Positions 1 to 10,217 of a stretch of DNA of 38,675 nucleotides are shown piece after piece. The notes below the pieces were generated by a model. That model saw only the letters and a program-made list of their open reading frames with translations. It had not been told where the DNA came from and did not search any database. The stretch is from Oehlia diaphana. Taxonomy: Eukaryota; Glomeromycota; Glomeromycetes; Glomerales; Glomeraceae. The DNA is taken from assembly GCA_003833135.1 (NCBI GenBank), contig QZLH01000098.1, forward strand, positions 64,025 to 102,699. Direction: 5' to 3'. Position 1 is the first letter of the stretch; each line of letters starts with the position of its first letter. A program made the translations under genes and the position numbers.

Positions 1-109
1 AAAAATAACTGCTATACATGCTTATAAACTTTTTTGTCACATTTAATAAAAGTAAATAGAAAAATGAATGGAAAAGTGATGGGCAGTGATGGGAAAAAAG
101 AAGTGGTTA

Positions 110-2620
110 TGGTGGCTATCATCTATAAACGACAATAGTCCGAAATTTAAAAATGCGAATTATCACGTGATTTATATAATATCACGTGATTTGTACATAT
201 GCGCGCTTTATTTTAATTCCATTAAAACATAATCAGGAATACAACAATGGGACTTATATTTTTTAGCAGCATATTCTGCTAGTTTACCAGTAACCCCTTT
301 TCTATACAAATCCATATAACGCCATGCCTTTCTTGCAAACTTTCTTATTGTAGTTATATTAACAGATTCTAAAGCTGCAGAAACAGTATGTTGCAAACCT
401 GACCAAGAATAATTACAGTTCTCTCAAGTATATCTTTTTGCCGCTCCCCAATATCGTTCAATATAATTTAGTTCACAATGGAACTTTGGGTAAAAGATGC
501 ATTTATGCCCAGCTTCTAATATTACCTCTTCTAACGCACTTTTTTGTTCCAAAAAATCAGGTTGCAATGAAATAATCCATTGTGTACAACAATCTACACA
601 GTTTTCATCATTTATCTTATCTTTACACAACTGACAATCAGCATTTAATCTATCTTTCCATAAGCTCCGCTCAATTAAAACCTGTTTCATCCCTTTTGGT
701 TCGCCATTTTCATTTACCATAAATTGATGCTGATTATTTGGTCCAAAGACAGTATTTCTCATTTTTGGTTGTTTGCCTCCAGGTTTTAAGTTCATTCTAC
801 TGGCCACAAGAGCATCAGATTTAAATGCTGCATGGTTTGAACTATTGTCAAATGCAAATAATGCAATGCAGTTGAGAAATTGTGCTTCAAAAATAGGAAT
901 GGCTTTTGTTTTAACTTGCTCTATTAAATGTTCACTCGTCCAAAATCCTTCCCGGTCTTTACCTGGTTGGAGATAAGTGTGTGCTTCTTTAGGTATGGAA
1001 GGATTTTCCTGTATTTGTTGTGCATTCAACTTAAGCCGGCCACATTCTTCTGATAAAAATTCACTAACTATGATGGAACGGCCATTTCCTTTTTTGCGTA
1101 ATGGCAATTCTCCAGATTTTGCCCATACTCCTCGTTTTCCATTGTTAGAGTAAAATACGCATTCATCATGTGTTACAAGAACTATTTCTTTATCATTAGG
1201 TCCTAATGTTGGTGGAATCTGTTCCATATTTTCACCTTCATATTTCGCCATAAACTTTTTGTAATTATATATTTCATCCAAAAATGATTTTTGGTATTTC
1301 ATAACATCAGGGCGCTCATGACCATCATAATATATTCCTATCAATAAATGGTAAGCAAATGTGTTAATTATTAGTTAAACATATTTAATAAAAAAAGAAA
1401 TTTTATTATAATTGCCTTGTTTCTGGGATTGAAAAAAATAACCAAGTATATTTAACTAACGTGTTGCAGTTGCCACACTAATGGTTTTTTTTTTCATTAT
1501 TCCCAAATTAACAAGCAATTTTTGCTCAACAAACTCCTTGAACTTTAATGGAGTGGTTGTTCCCTCTTGAGAACGAATCCAAATATGACATTCTTCCGCT
1601 ATATCTTCATCATCTATTAATCGTATTGTCTTTTGATGTTTGCCTTGACGGCTTATTGGAAGATGATTATGTTGGAGCTAATATTTTGCCCAATATCAAA
1701 TAATTCTTGCTTTGTATTGTATATTTTCAATAAAAACTACCTGCGCAGCCTCTACACTAGCTTTGATTTTTCCTTTTCCATCATTATCACTTAATCTTCT
1801 TAAATATTCAAAAATCGCCCTTTTTTTATTATATTCAGTTACATTCAATGAACTTTGTTGTTTTTTAAGCTCAATCCTTAAATTTTCAATTCTTTTATTT
1901 AAATCAAGGTGGTTTTGCTCCTCATCTTCCATGTTATCCAAAACTTCTTCAAAGTCATCTGGAGTTGATTGATGTTTATTTATAAATTTTGTTATCTTTG
2001 CGCTTCCTTTTGCAGCTTTGGTGAAACAACCACTGGGTCCATATTTATCAAAACATGTTGATTTTTTAGTTTTCCCAGCAAGGTAAGGTCCACGTTGTTT
2101 TCTTTCCAAGTGCGTGTTATCTGACCAAACTAACTCATATTTATCTTCTTTCTCATTTAACACATCCAATTCATCATCCCATCCACTGTCATCATCATCT
2201 CCCCAATCATCCACAACTTGCGGCTTCTTTGCAAATTTTCCACAATTATCTCTTTCTTGTTCTCTAATCTTAGTTTTTCTTTTTGATGGACGAGTCATTA
2301 TTATTAAATGGTCAAAGCGTGGGAAAAAAAAGAAATGCCTCAATTTCATGTGAAATGTAAGAAATTTTGCGTACAAGAATGCTGATCCTTAGTCCAAAAT
2401 TTTCCTTTTTACTATATATGCCATATGAAACTTCCCGAACTTTGAACCGAAATAAATTTAAATTTTACTATCATCTCTAATAAAATAAGCCGTTAAAAAT
2501 GTTCAGCTAATGTTCTTTTATTGTTTTATCAGTTTAAATTAATATTTAACTACTTTTTTTTTAACTTATAAAATTTTAAAGTCACATGATATTTTTGTCG
2601 TTTATAGATGATAGCCACCA
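110..2620 (-). mobile_element. Tc1/mariner-like DNA transposon, complete ends, dead transposase
   Basis: The element is bounded by perfect 26-bp terminal inverted repeats, at 110-135 (beginning TGGTGGCTATCATC) and 2595-2620 (its reverse complement). A TA dinucleotide flanks each end (108-109 and 2621-2622), the target duplication expected of the IS630/Tc1/mariner superfamily. Inside the left end are two copies of ATCACGTGATTT (162-173 and 181-192), and the right end has a related ATCATGTGAC on the minus strand (near 2582-2592). These are probable subterminal binding sites. The single gene runs on the minus strand and is broken (see the pseudogene entry). The length of 2511 bp is long for Tc1/mariner because the transposase has extra N-terminal and internal regions. 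Boundaries are read directly from the sequence; the superfamily is inferred from the DDE layout and the TA duplication. Confidence 0.88.
208..2298 (-). pseudogene. Tc1/mariner-like DDE transposase, interrupted by four stop codons
   Basis: The minus-strand reading frame starts at ATG 2298-2296 (protein MTRPSKRKTK...) and ends at TAA 210-208. The order is an acidic/basic N-terminal region with a coiled-coil-like segment (about 2298-1699), a helical DNA-binding-like segment (1695-1417), then the catalytic part (1337-208). The catalytic part shows THDEC, FAFDNSSNH and ELNYIERYW as the likely D, D and E. A Cys-rich insert (CQLC, later CVDCC) lies between the second D and the E. In-frame stops are TGA 1698-1696, TAG 1680-1678, TAG 1458-1456 and TGA 426-424; the frame is otherwise open and continues across each. 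A 78-nt intron (1338-1415) must be removed to hold the frame; its donor reads GC, its acceptor AG. The copy is therefore non-autonomous. Family assignment is by motif and TA duplication, not by a database search. Confidence 0.85.
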
Positions 2621-2667
2621 TATTACCGTTACTTTTGAATATTAATTAAAAATTTTTTTTTATTTTT

Positions 2668-2794
2668 TATTAAATTAGAGTTACATAAATATGTAACACA
2701 TATTTAATTTAGATTTGTGTAATGTTAATCTTACTAAAATATTGAATTTTTATAAAAATCTTAATTTAGCTAATTCCAAAAATCGGCACATATG
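2668..2794 (+). repeat. Left arm of a 127-bp dispersed inverted repeat
   Basis: This stretch reappears as its reverse complement at 38540-38667 with about five differences, one of them a single-T indel. It lies about 50 bp beyond the right end of the Tc1/mariner-like element. It contains no open frame. Two copies in opposite orientation at the two edges of a gene block suggest a dispersed repeat family, probably a MITE or a transposon terminus. The outer boundaries cannot be fixed from two copies alone. Confidence 0.85.
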
Positions 2795-3222
2795 ACATGC
2801 TATTTTTATATATTAATAGGTGTTTTTTAACCTACTAATACTGTGTTAACAATAAAGATCATTCTAAATAATAATAAAGTTATCTGTATAGTTATATTAC
2901 AAACAACTATTTTTAACTTACCTATCATGAAGCTTTTTTGCAAAGGTACTAGGATAAAAATATATATACACAATTACATGAAAATAGTTTTCATCAAATT
3001 TTTAAACCAATTAAATTTGTTGATGTAAATTCTGTAGATTTTCTTTTTTTTCACATTTTTTTTTGTTTATTTATATTATGTTTAATTACAATTATTTTAA
3101 CTTGCAAAAAAGTATGATAAGTTTATTATTTTAAATTTTGTAGCAAGTGTATTTTAACTATTACATAAGATTTAATATATAACAATCTATTTTATGATTT
3201 ATGACTAATTTAATTTTTCAGA
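2795..3222. other. AT-rich spacer without a recognisable gene
   Basis: Very AT-rich sequence between the repeat arm and the coding remnant. Short open frames exist but have no protein-like composition. Just before 3223 the sequence ends in TTTTTCAG, which looks like a splice acceptor for the following remnant, so part of this stretch could be an intron. Confidence 0.4.
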
Positions 3223-3643
3223 AATGTAACTTTGAAATATTTTAAAGATACAGACAATTTGTCAGTTTATTTTATGAACAGTAATTTTAGTATTAAAGAT
3301 TATTGTGTAGATGTTATGATTGATTTTTTTATTTTTTACAATATTAATGATAACATAGTAGCATTTCATATACAAGAATCAAAACTATTATTTTGTAATA
3401 CACTCTATTTAGATGAGATATTTAATAAAGATTTACCTAAACTAATTTATTTTAAAGATTCTGATATTTTTGCTATCATTTTGTCTATTCTACTTTATTA
3501 TAAGATTTCTGAAAACTAAAATAGAAGATATTAAAGTTAGAACAGATAATGTAACAAATAATTATTTATTATTTTATAGTGATAGCAATAGAATTGCAAA
3601 AGAATTATCATTAGAAGAGAAGGCAAACCATGAGAAAAATTAA
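3223..3643 (+). pseudogene. Frameshifted coding remnant of unknown family
   Basis: A plus-strand open stretch follows a splice-acceptor-like TTTTTCAG and runs to TAA 3517-3519. It contains protein-like segments such as DNIVAFHIQESKLLF and LPKLIYFKDSDIF. Immediately afterwards a second frame, shifted by one base, continues with IEDIKVRTDNVTNNYLLF and ends at TAA 3641-3643. The two pieces read as one protein with a single frameshift near 3512-3521. There is no good start codon, so an upstream exon is missing or lost. I do not recognise the family. It may be a decayed lineage-specific gene or part of a transposon bounded by the nearby repeat arm. An alternative is an unusual intron at the junction rather than a frameshift. 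Confidence 0.4.
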
Positions 3644-4605
3644 AAGAAAAGTCAGAGATTTCTTAATTGGTTTAAATCAATTATTAGTAAATATAATATA
3701 TAAATTTATATCAAATTTACAGTATATCATATTTTTCTAGCATTTTATCAGTTGGTAAATTACCTAATTAAATAATTTTGTATTTCTATAATTGGATATT
3801 TCACTTTATAGTGAAAAAAAATTTTCTAGTCAATTTGATAGACTATCATATAGACTATCATATACTTAATTAATTTCAAGTAATATTTTTTCTTAAATAA
3901 TTATTTACTTCAAAAATGAGTTTTTTAAAAAATTCTTTTGAGGTAGGAATAAATATATTTTAAGAGTCAAAATATATGTAATTTCATGCAAAAAAAATAT
4001 GTTCGTTTTTATTTAGATAGTTTTTGTGTAAAATACAAAAAATATGGATTTTATATGAATTTATATTTCTAGCTGCAGATCATCTTTATGATTATAGGAA
4101 TACGTACCTGTAAAAATTAAATAGGTATCTGAACAATACGCATATATATATTAGTCGATTTTGATATGTAATTTTAATTAACTGTTATATTATTGCAAAA
4201 GAAAAAATAATAAAATTTCTTTATGTAATTTTATAATAATTTAATGTATATAGTATAAAATATGTTTATTTGATAATAAAGATAATTCGATAAAACAATA
4301 AATTTATAAAATATATAAAATATAAATAAAACTATAAATAATAATAATGTTAAGTAATAAATAACAAAGTTATGTTTCTGACATGCAACAATCTAATTTT
4401 TTTTTTTAAAAAAAAAAAAAAAAAAGATAAAATAAAATTAGAATAGATATATATAAAAGCCAACACCTTATATAAAGTCAAAATAAAAATATCTCAAAAA
4501 TTTACTAAGAACATACGCAAATTTTCTATTTCACATAAATATATGTAAAATAGAAAAAAAATTGTATATTTTTGGTATATTTTTGGGAGATTTTCTATTT
4601 TAACT
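3644..4605. other. AT-rich intergenic region
   Basis: No open frame with protein-like composition is visible. It includes a T9/A19 homopolymer junction near 4397-4425. The last 150 bases before the HMG-box stop codon probably hold its 3' untranslated region. Confidence 0.45.
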
Positions 4606-6276
4606 TTATATAAGGTGAGTAGCAAGTCTTGTTGAATTGCTTGCATCATTTTTTTCACGTTTTTCTGATTTAGTTATATTACTTAAATCAGATTCTTCAA
4701 ACCCTAAGGGTGAGGAAATTGCTTCGGAATGAAAATTTTGTGCTGTTTGTTCTGTACTCATAAATTCTGATACCAATTTTTTAAATACAAGAAACGGAGT
4801 TGAGTTTAATACTGCGGAAGATAAAGAACCTTGCTGTTCCATATTCATTGCTAATTTTGATAATGATTTTTTGATTTCAGAAGTTGAAGAAGTTGTAAGT
4901 AAAGATGCTACAGAAGATGGAGAAAACTCTTCTTTATTTGTTGCATTTTCCATTAATTTAAGTGATAATTCCAATAATTCTTCATATTCAAAAGGTAAAG
5001 GAGTTATAGGTGAGGACATTTCCAAAGTTGGGTCTGTATTCATTGTTATTTCTTGTAATTTTTCTTCAAACTCGGAGATTGCAGGTAAAAATGTTGGAGT
5101 TAGGAGAAACTGATCTGCGCTCATTGTTGTTAAATCTGGTAATAATTCTTCAGATAACGAAGGGGAAGATATTTCAAGAGTTGGAAAAAAGTTTTGCTCT
5201 GCATTTATTAATAATTCCGATAATTGCTCAAATTCTAAAGGTGAGGGAGTTGTAGGTGAAGATGCAGTAGGAGTTAGAAGCAGTTGTTCTGTATCAATTC
5301 CCAACTCTGGGGATGATTGTTCGAATTCCAAAGATGAAGGTAAAGTCTGATCTGCACTCATTGCCAAATCCGGAGATAATTCTTCGGATAAAGGAGAAGG
5401 TATTGCAAGAGTTGGAAAAAAGTGTTGCTCAGCATTAATTAATAATTCCGGTAATTGCTCAAATTCCGAAAATGAGGAGGGAGTTGCGGGTACAAAAGTT
5501 GCAGGCGAAGGAGTTGCAGGCGAAGATGCTGCGGGAGTTGGAGGGAGTTGTCCGGCATTAATTTCCAATTCTAGTTCAAATTCCATATTCGTAGGAGTTG
5601 TAGGTGAGGATGTTAAAGGAGTTGGAGGAAACCGGTCTTCAATTATTGTAAATTTTGATAATGATTCTTTATTCTGATGATTTCTTACTCGTTCTTCCAT
5701 AATTTTTTCTTTTTCATTCTTTCTTTGTGAGGATACTACTTTCTTATTTTTGTACTTCATTTGCATATTTTTGATCCTTTCTTCCTTTCTTTGTATATTT
5801 ATTGATGATTTCTTTAAAATTCTTGGTTTATATTTATAATTTTCACCATATTTTTTCTTATGTATCTCAGCAGCTTTTCTTGATAATGCTTCAAATAATT
5901 CTATTGTTTCTTTTTCTTCTTTATTCCACATTTTTGAAATTTCTTTTGAAATTAATGCGGATTTCAATCCAACAAATTCCGAGTTCAAACTTTTATCTCT
6001 ACGATAAAGAATCCACGCATTTTGACGACGTGGAATTTTTTTCATACCATTTTTTTGATTTTCTTTTGCAAGTCGTGTGCTATTCGAATTATTTATAAGA
6101 ATTTCAATACTCTGATTAAATTTATATTTTGAACCGTAAATAATATCATCATCGGTCTTGAAGTTTTCATCAAAACACATAGGTCTATTAGGGTCTGGTT
6201 CTAAAATGACATTGTTATTAGTAGAATTATAATTATAATTATTGGAATTATGTAAATTAAAAACGTGAATATACAT
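4606..6276 (-). CDS. MATA_HMG-box protein with repetitive Pro/Ser/Glu tail
   Basis: A 556-residue intronless gene, ATG 6276-6274, TAA 4608-4606. Residues about 82-151 form an HMG box of the mating-type (MATA_HMG) kind: PRRQNAWILYRRDKS, then ISKMWNKEEKE and a basic end at KYGENYKYKPR. Such boxes bind and bend DNA in the minor groove. A very basic, probably coiled segment follows (152-205), consistent with nuclear targeting. Residues 212-400 are Pro/Ser/Glu-rich and repetitive: residues 271-310 and 348-389 are near-identical copies (EFEQL.ELLINAEQ.FFPTL...SADQ), and further weaker copies flank them. The tail may be a transactivation or interaction region. The N-terminus is Asn-rich. Fungal MATA_HMG genes include sex-locus genes, but this family is expanded in arbuscular mycorrhizal fungi and no partner mating gene is seen here, so a mating role is not claimed. 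Confidence 0.85.
   Translation of the reverse strand: MYIHVFNLHNSNNYNYNSTNNNVILEPDPNRPMCFDENFKTDDDIIYGSKYKFNQSIEILINNSNSTRLAKENQKNGMKKIPRRQNAWILYRRDKSLNSEFVGLKSALISKEISKMWNKEEKETIELFEALSRKAAEIHKKKYGENYKYKPRILKKSSINIQRKEERIKNMQMKYKNKKVVSSQRKNEKEKIMEERVRNHQNKESLSKFTIIEDRFPPTPLTSSPTTPTNMEFELELEINAGQLPPTPAASSPATPSPATFVPATPSSFSEFEQLPELLINAEQHFFPTLAIPSPLSEELSPDLAMSADQTLPSSLEFEQSSPELGIDTEQLLLTPTASSPTTPSPLEFEQLSELLINAEQNFFPTLEISSPSLSEELLPDLTTMSADQFLLTPTFLPAISEFEEKLQEITMNTDPTLEMSSPITPLPFEYEELLELSLKLMENATNKEEFSPSSVASLLTTSSTSEIKKSLSKLAMNMEQQGSLSSAVLNSTPFLVFKKLVSEFMSTEQTAQNFHSEAISSPLGFEESDLSNITKSEKREKNDASNSTRLATHLI
5110..5466 (-). repeat. Internal coding duplication in the HMG-box gene
   Basis: Two direct copies, 5347-5466 and 5110-5235, encode residues 271-310 and 348-389 of the HMG-box protein. 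About 34 of 40 aligned residues are identical. The DNA is also alike: both copies share the run GAGTTGGAAAAAAGT and an adjacent ATTAATAATTCCG on the plus strand. The repeat keeps the reading frame. Confidence 0.8.
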
Positions 6277-6914
6277 CGAAGAAGAAAAAAAAAGAGGAAA
6301 AAAAAGTTTATTTTTGGGAAAGAAGAAGGATTTTTTTTTCGTAGAAAGTATTTTATTCCGGATGGTTTTTTTTGTCTCTTATTTTGGTAATTTTTATTAT
6401 GGAATGATCGACACGTGTAACGTTCACAAAAGTACGCTTATCCTATTTAATGTTAGAAAATCTTTTTCGAACTAACTTATTTCATAAAGAAATGGTTACT
6501 TTAAAGTCATTTATTAAAAGCCATGTTATTAAAAGCCATTTTTATTAAAAAAAAGAAAAAAAAAATGATTATCTACGATATGCAATATTCGAAAAAAATA
6601 AAATCTGGATTTTATGTACAAAATATCTTATGATAACATACTGTATATGTGTGTATATATAGAGAGATAAAGTTATATATATGTAGAGTGAATAATGTAT
6701 ATATATATATATATATAAGGAATATTTGATGTCTAAAATAAGTTCTAATGTTAACATTTACTCATAAATCAAAAGCAAATTAAAAAAAAAATTGTATAAG
6801 TGTTTTATAATCTTTTGTATCCGTTATAATAAACTTGCAAGAAAAAATTACACGTGTAACAAAAATAAACATTATAACGAGCAAATGTTTTTAAGTTGAT
6901 CCTTATATTGTTTT
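6277..6914. other. Intergenic region with TA-rich microsatellite
   Basis: This stretch separates the HMG-box start from the PAS kinase stop, both on the minus strand, so it should hold the HMG-box promoter and the kinase 3' untranslated region. A long TA/TATATATG microsatellite lies at about 6645-6720. No gene is visible. Confidence 0.5.
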
Positions 6915-9900
6915 TTAATCCTCTCTCAACCAAGGATGATTCAAAACATCGTCTATGGTCGGACGTTTTTCTACATCACGATCAAGCATACGCTTAACTA
7001 GGTCAATCGATCCTTCTGATAATATATATGGGATTCTCAAATCTCTTGCAATTATCTCATCGATATTGTAGAAAGGATTTTCTTTGTAAATAAGGGTGTA
7101 TAATAAAATTCCTAATGCCCAAATATCTTGAGGTGGACCTTCATACTTTTTACCCGTTAAGACCTAATATATTAATTAATTAATTTAATTAATAAATAAT
7201 ATATAATATTTCTTCGGAAATTATATTTCTACTATTATTATTACTAACCTCAGGTGCAGCGTAGTCTATAGTCCCACAGAAAGTATCAAACTTTCTATTA
7301 TTTTTAATATATGCGCTAGATCCAAAATCAATTAATTGAACATTTCCATCTTCATCAAGTATCACGTTTTCATCTTTAATGTCACGGTGAACAATATTAT
7401 TGTGATGCAAATGCTGAATTGCTCGTGCAACTTGACGAAAAATTGACTTGATTTCTGCTTCAGGCATGGTAGTATTCAATTCAATATAATCGAAAAGATC
7501 CATACCTCCACCGTGCAATCCCATTTCAATGTAATAACAATCATCATCTTCAAAGTAATCAACTATATAATAATAAGAAATTAAGTTAATAAATATTATA
7601 AATATTATCGAATATATTTCTATTAATATTTACCCATTTGAACAATATTTGGATGTGGTATACGTCTTAAAGTGTGAAGAATGTGAATTTCTAATGGGAT
7701 AGTACCGAGTGTCTTATCACGAGTCCAACAATCCATTAAAATTCTTGATTTGTCAACAAACTTAATTACAACCTTTTTCTATATAAAAAAAGAAAAATGT
7801 TTTAAATAATGTACTTTATTATGATAACCGTACAAAAACATCAATAACATATTATAAAGATACCTTTTCAGGATCATTTTTGTTATATGCTAAATTTACT
7901 TGACCATAAGCTCCTGAACCCATATTTTCCAAAATTACAAAATCATTAATAGTCTTCGCAAAAGTTAATGCTGAATATGACGAAGGGTCGAAAGATTCAG
8001 GTGCAGGTAAAATTGAAGGTGGTGATGATATTCGTCTATTATCAGGAGATGGGGGTTTTCCACCGGCTGCAATAAATTTTGATCGAGTAAACTTTTCTTC
8101 TTCTTCTTCCTCATTTTTATCTTCTTGCTTAGATTGACCAAGAATTTCTTCTTGTCTCTCATAAATTGGAGTTATACCACCATAAGCATCAAATGATTGT
8201 TCCTTTCCGAAATTTACATTACGATCATAAGTAATCCATAATGCATGTAATGGTTCATCTGGGGATTCTACAACTCTCATTTGAATATCTACATCAAATT
8301 CTGTACCATCACGATGTACGGCAATTATACCGGAGGGACCCTGCCCTGATATACTAACATTTGAAAAATCTTTACTGTGACCATGAGTGTAAATGAAAAG
8401 ATTTGAAATGTATGCTGTAGCTCTACGGAAGGCAGTTTCACTAATTACAATTCCTTCTACAAGAGCTCTTTCTGCAGCTATATATTCAATAAGTTTAGGA
8501 AATTGTGGTAGAAGAGATTCGATATGACGTTTTCCTATCAAATCATGAGCACCAACACCAAATAAGTATTTAACAAATTCGGTATTACAAGATTGAATAA
8601 TTCCAGTCTTGAATGTAGTTATAACACCAGCAATAGTAGGAATGGATATTATTTTTAATCGGTAATAGGTCTGATCGTCATGTGAATCTTCTTGAATCGT
8701 TTGTAAGGATATTTTACCAATTATTGGAAAATTACCACCATTCTTTGATTTACTACCATAAAATTTCGTTTTATCTATCTTGTCGATATCTAATTTTGAT
8801 GATGAATTTGATTCAACTCTTTTATCAATTTCCATATCATCGTTTCCGTTGTCATTGTTAGATGTAGTTATTGTCTCAAGTGATGGAATTAGTACCGTAA
8901 TACACATTCCAATAAGTTCTTCAGGTGAATAACCGTACAAAGCCTTAACATCTCCCGAAGCTTTTCTTATTATACCCTAATTATATTAGGGTAAAATTAA
9001 TTAATAAAATAAAATAATTTAAATTACAAATAGTAGTTATATAGTTAAACTAATTACCTTGTTATCAATTTCTGTGGTCATCATTGTTTCAGTGATCTCT
9101 TCGAAAATCCAAATAAAAATAGTATTTCCAAATTCATCCTTTTTAACTTTTAACCATAATGAAGCAGCTGATGTTTCTTCATTTTTTCTTTTTATTGGTA
9201 TCTGAATAAATAAAAAGATTGAATTAAAAAAATAAATGAATAAATAAATAAAAAGCATCAATAAATGAAATAAATTAATAAATTTAAATTACATACCACT
9301 TTACCACAAGCTAACACAACTTCACAATTATCATCATCATTTTGAGGTCTAGAGGCAAGGATTTTTTCCTGTTTTTCACGAAAAGGACTGGCGACTAAAT
9401 CCAACGCTTTAATACTAAATAATTCATCTTTCGGATATCCAAAAATCAAACAAGCAATATCATTTGCACATAAAATATTACTTTGATTATCGGTCGTAAT
9501 GATTGCTTTGTTTTGAGGAGTGAATCTAGTAGGAGAGTGTAAACTTGTATTGTATAATGTTGTAATGTGGTCCAATGTTCGATGTTGACCTGATTCATTA
9601 TCATCAGTTAATTCGGAAGGAAGTACAATATCAGTTGATTGAGAAGGAGAAGAATCAACTAATGAAAGTACAGCAGGTATTTTCCATCCTTTTATTTTAT
9701 TTTTCATGAAATCGATAGATTTTCGAAGAATATTTTGTCTATTTTCATACATTGAACCTTTATTTGTGACGAAACTAAAACTGTGTAATGAATCCGTCGA
9801 AAATCGACGAAGATTGATATGTTGAATGGCCACATTTTGATCGTTTAAATTTGATCTGTCTTCTCGCATTCTTTGCAAACCATTTGGAATAATGTTCGTA

Positions 9901-10217
9901 TCATTTTTTATTAGGTCTTGTTTTGTATCTCTATTTTGTAAAAAATGAATATTTCTATTAGAACATATTCAATAGATATTTTATAAATTGTTTTAAAAAT
10001 ACTCTAATCATACAAAAAATGGAAACAATATAATATTAGATAAGTTATTATTACTCACTGAGAATCGTCCATCTCATGAAAATGAAGGCGTTTTTCTGTT
10101 TGATAAGGTAACTCTATAGAAACAAAAATTTTTTGTTTAAAAGTATGTAAGGGTGAAAAGTCAAGATGAAATCATAACTTTTGAGATGGCAAGGGAACTA
10201 CCTGTGATTTGAGTCAT
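6915..10217 (-). CDS. PSK1: PAS-domain serine/threonine kinase (Psk1/PASK family)
   Basis: Eight exons, all in frame: 10217-10202, 10113-10059, 9870-9297, 9201-9058, 8976-7864, 7778-7634, 7562-7249, 7163-6915; 869 residues. One PAS-like fold lies at about residues 138-255, followed by a second PAS-like segment (YGYSPEELIG) and a third from about 350 to 520 (SCNTEFVKYLFG, later HRDGTEFDVDIQMR). An acidic linker (EEEEEE) precedes the kinase, from about residue 610 to the end. Kinase motifs are GSGAYGQV, VVIKF, HRDIKDEN, DFGSSAY and APEV. PAS kinases sense metabolic state and control glycogen/UDP-glucose metabolism and translation in yeast and animals. The start was chosen because exons 1-3 join in frame. 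An alternative ATG at 9905-9903 inside intron 2 could give a shorter product. Its 5' end faces the J-protein gene across 1.3 kb. Confidence 0.9.

Noticed and set aside
2843..3028. Plus-strand open frame of 61 residues between the repeat arm and the remnant
   Set aside because: Composition is what AT-rich random sequence gives (Ile, Asn, Lys); no domain and no splice link that I could confirm.
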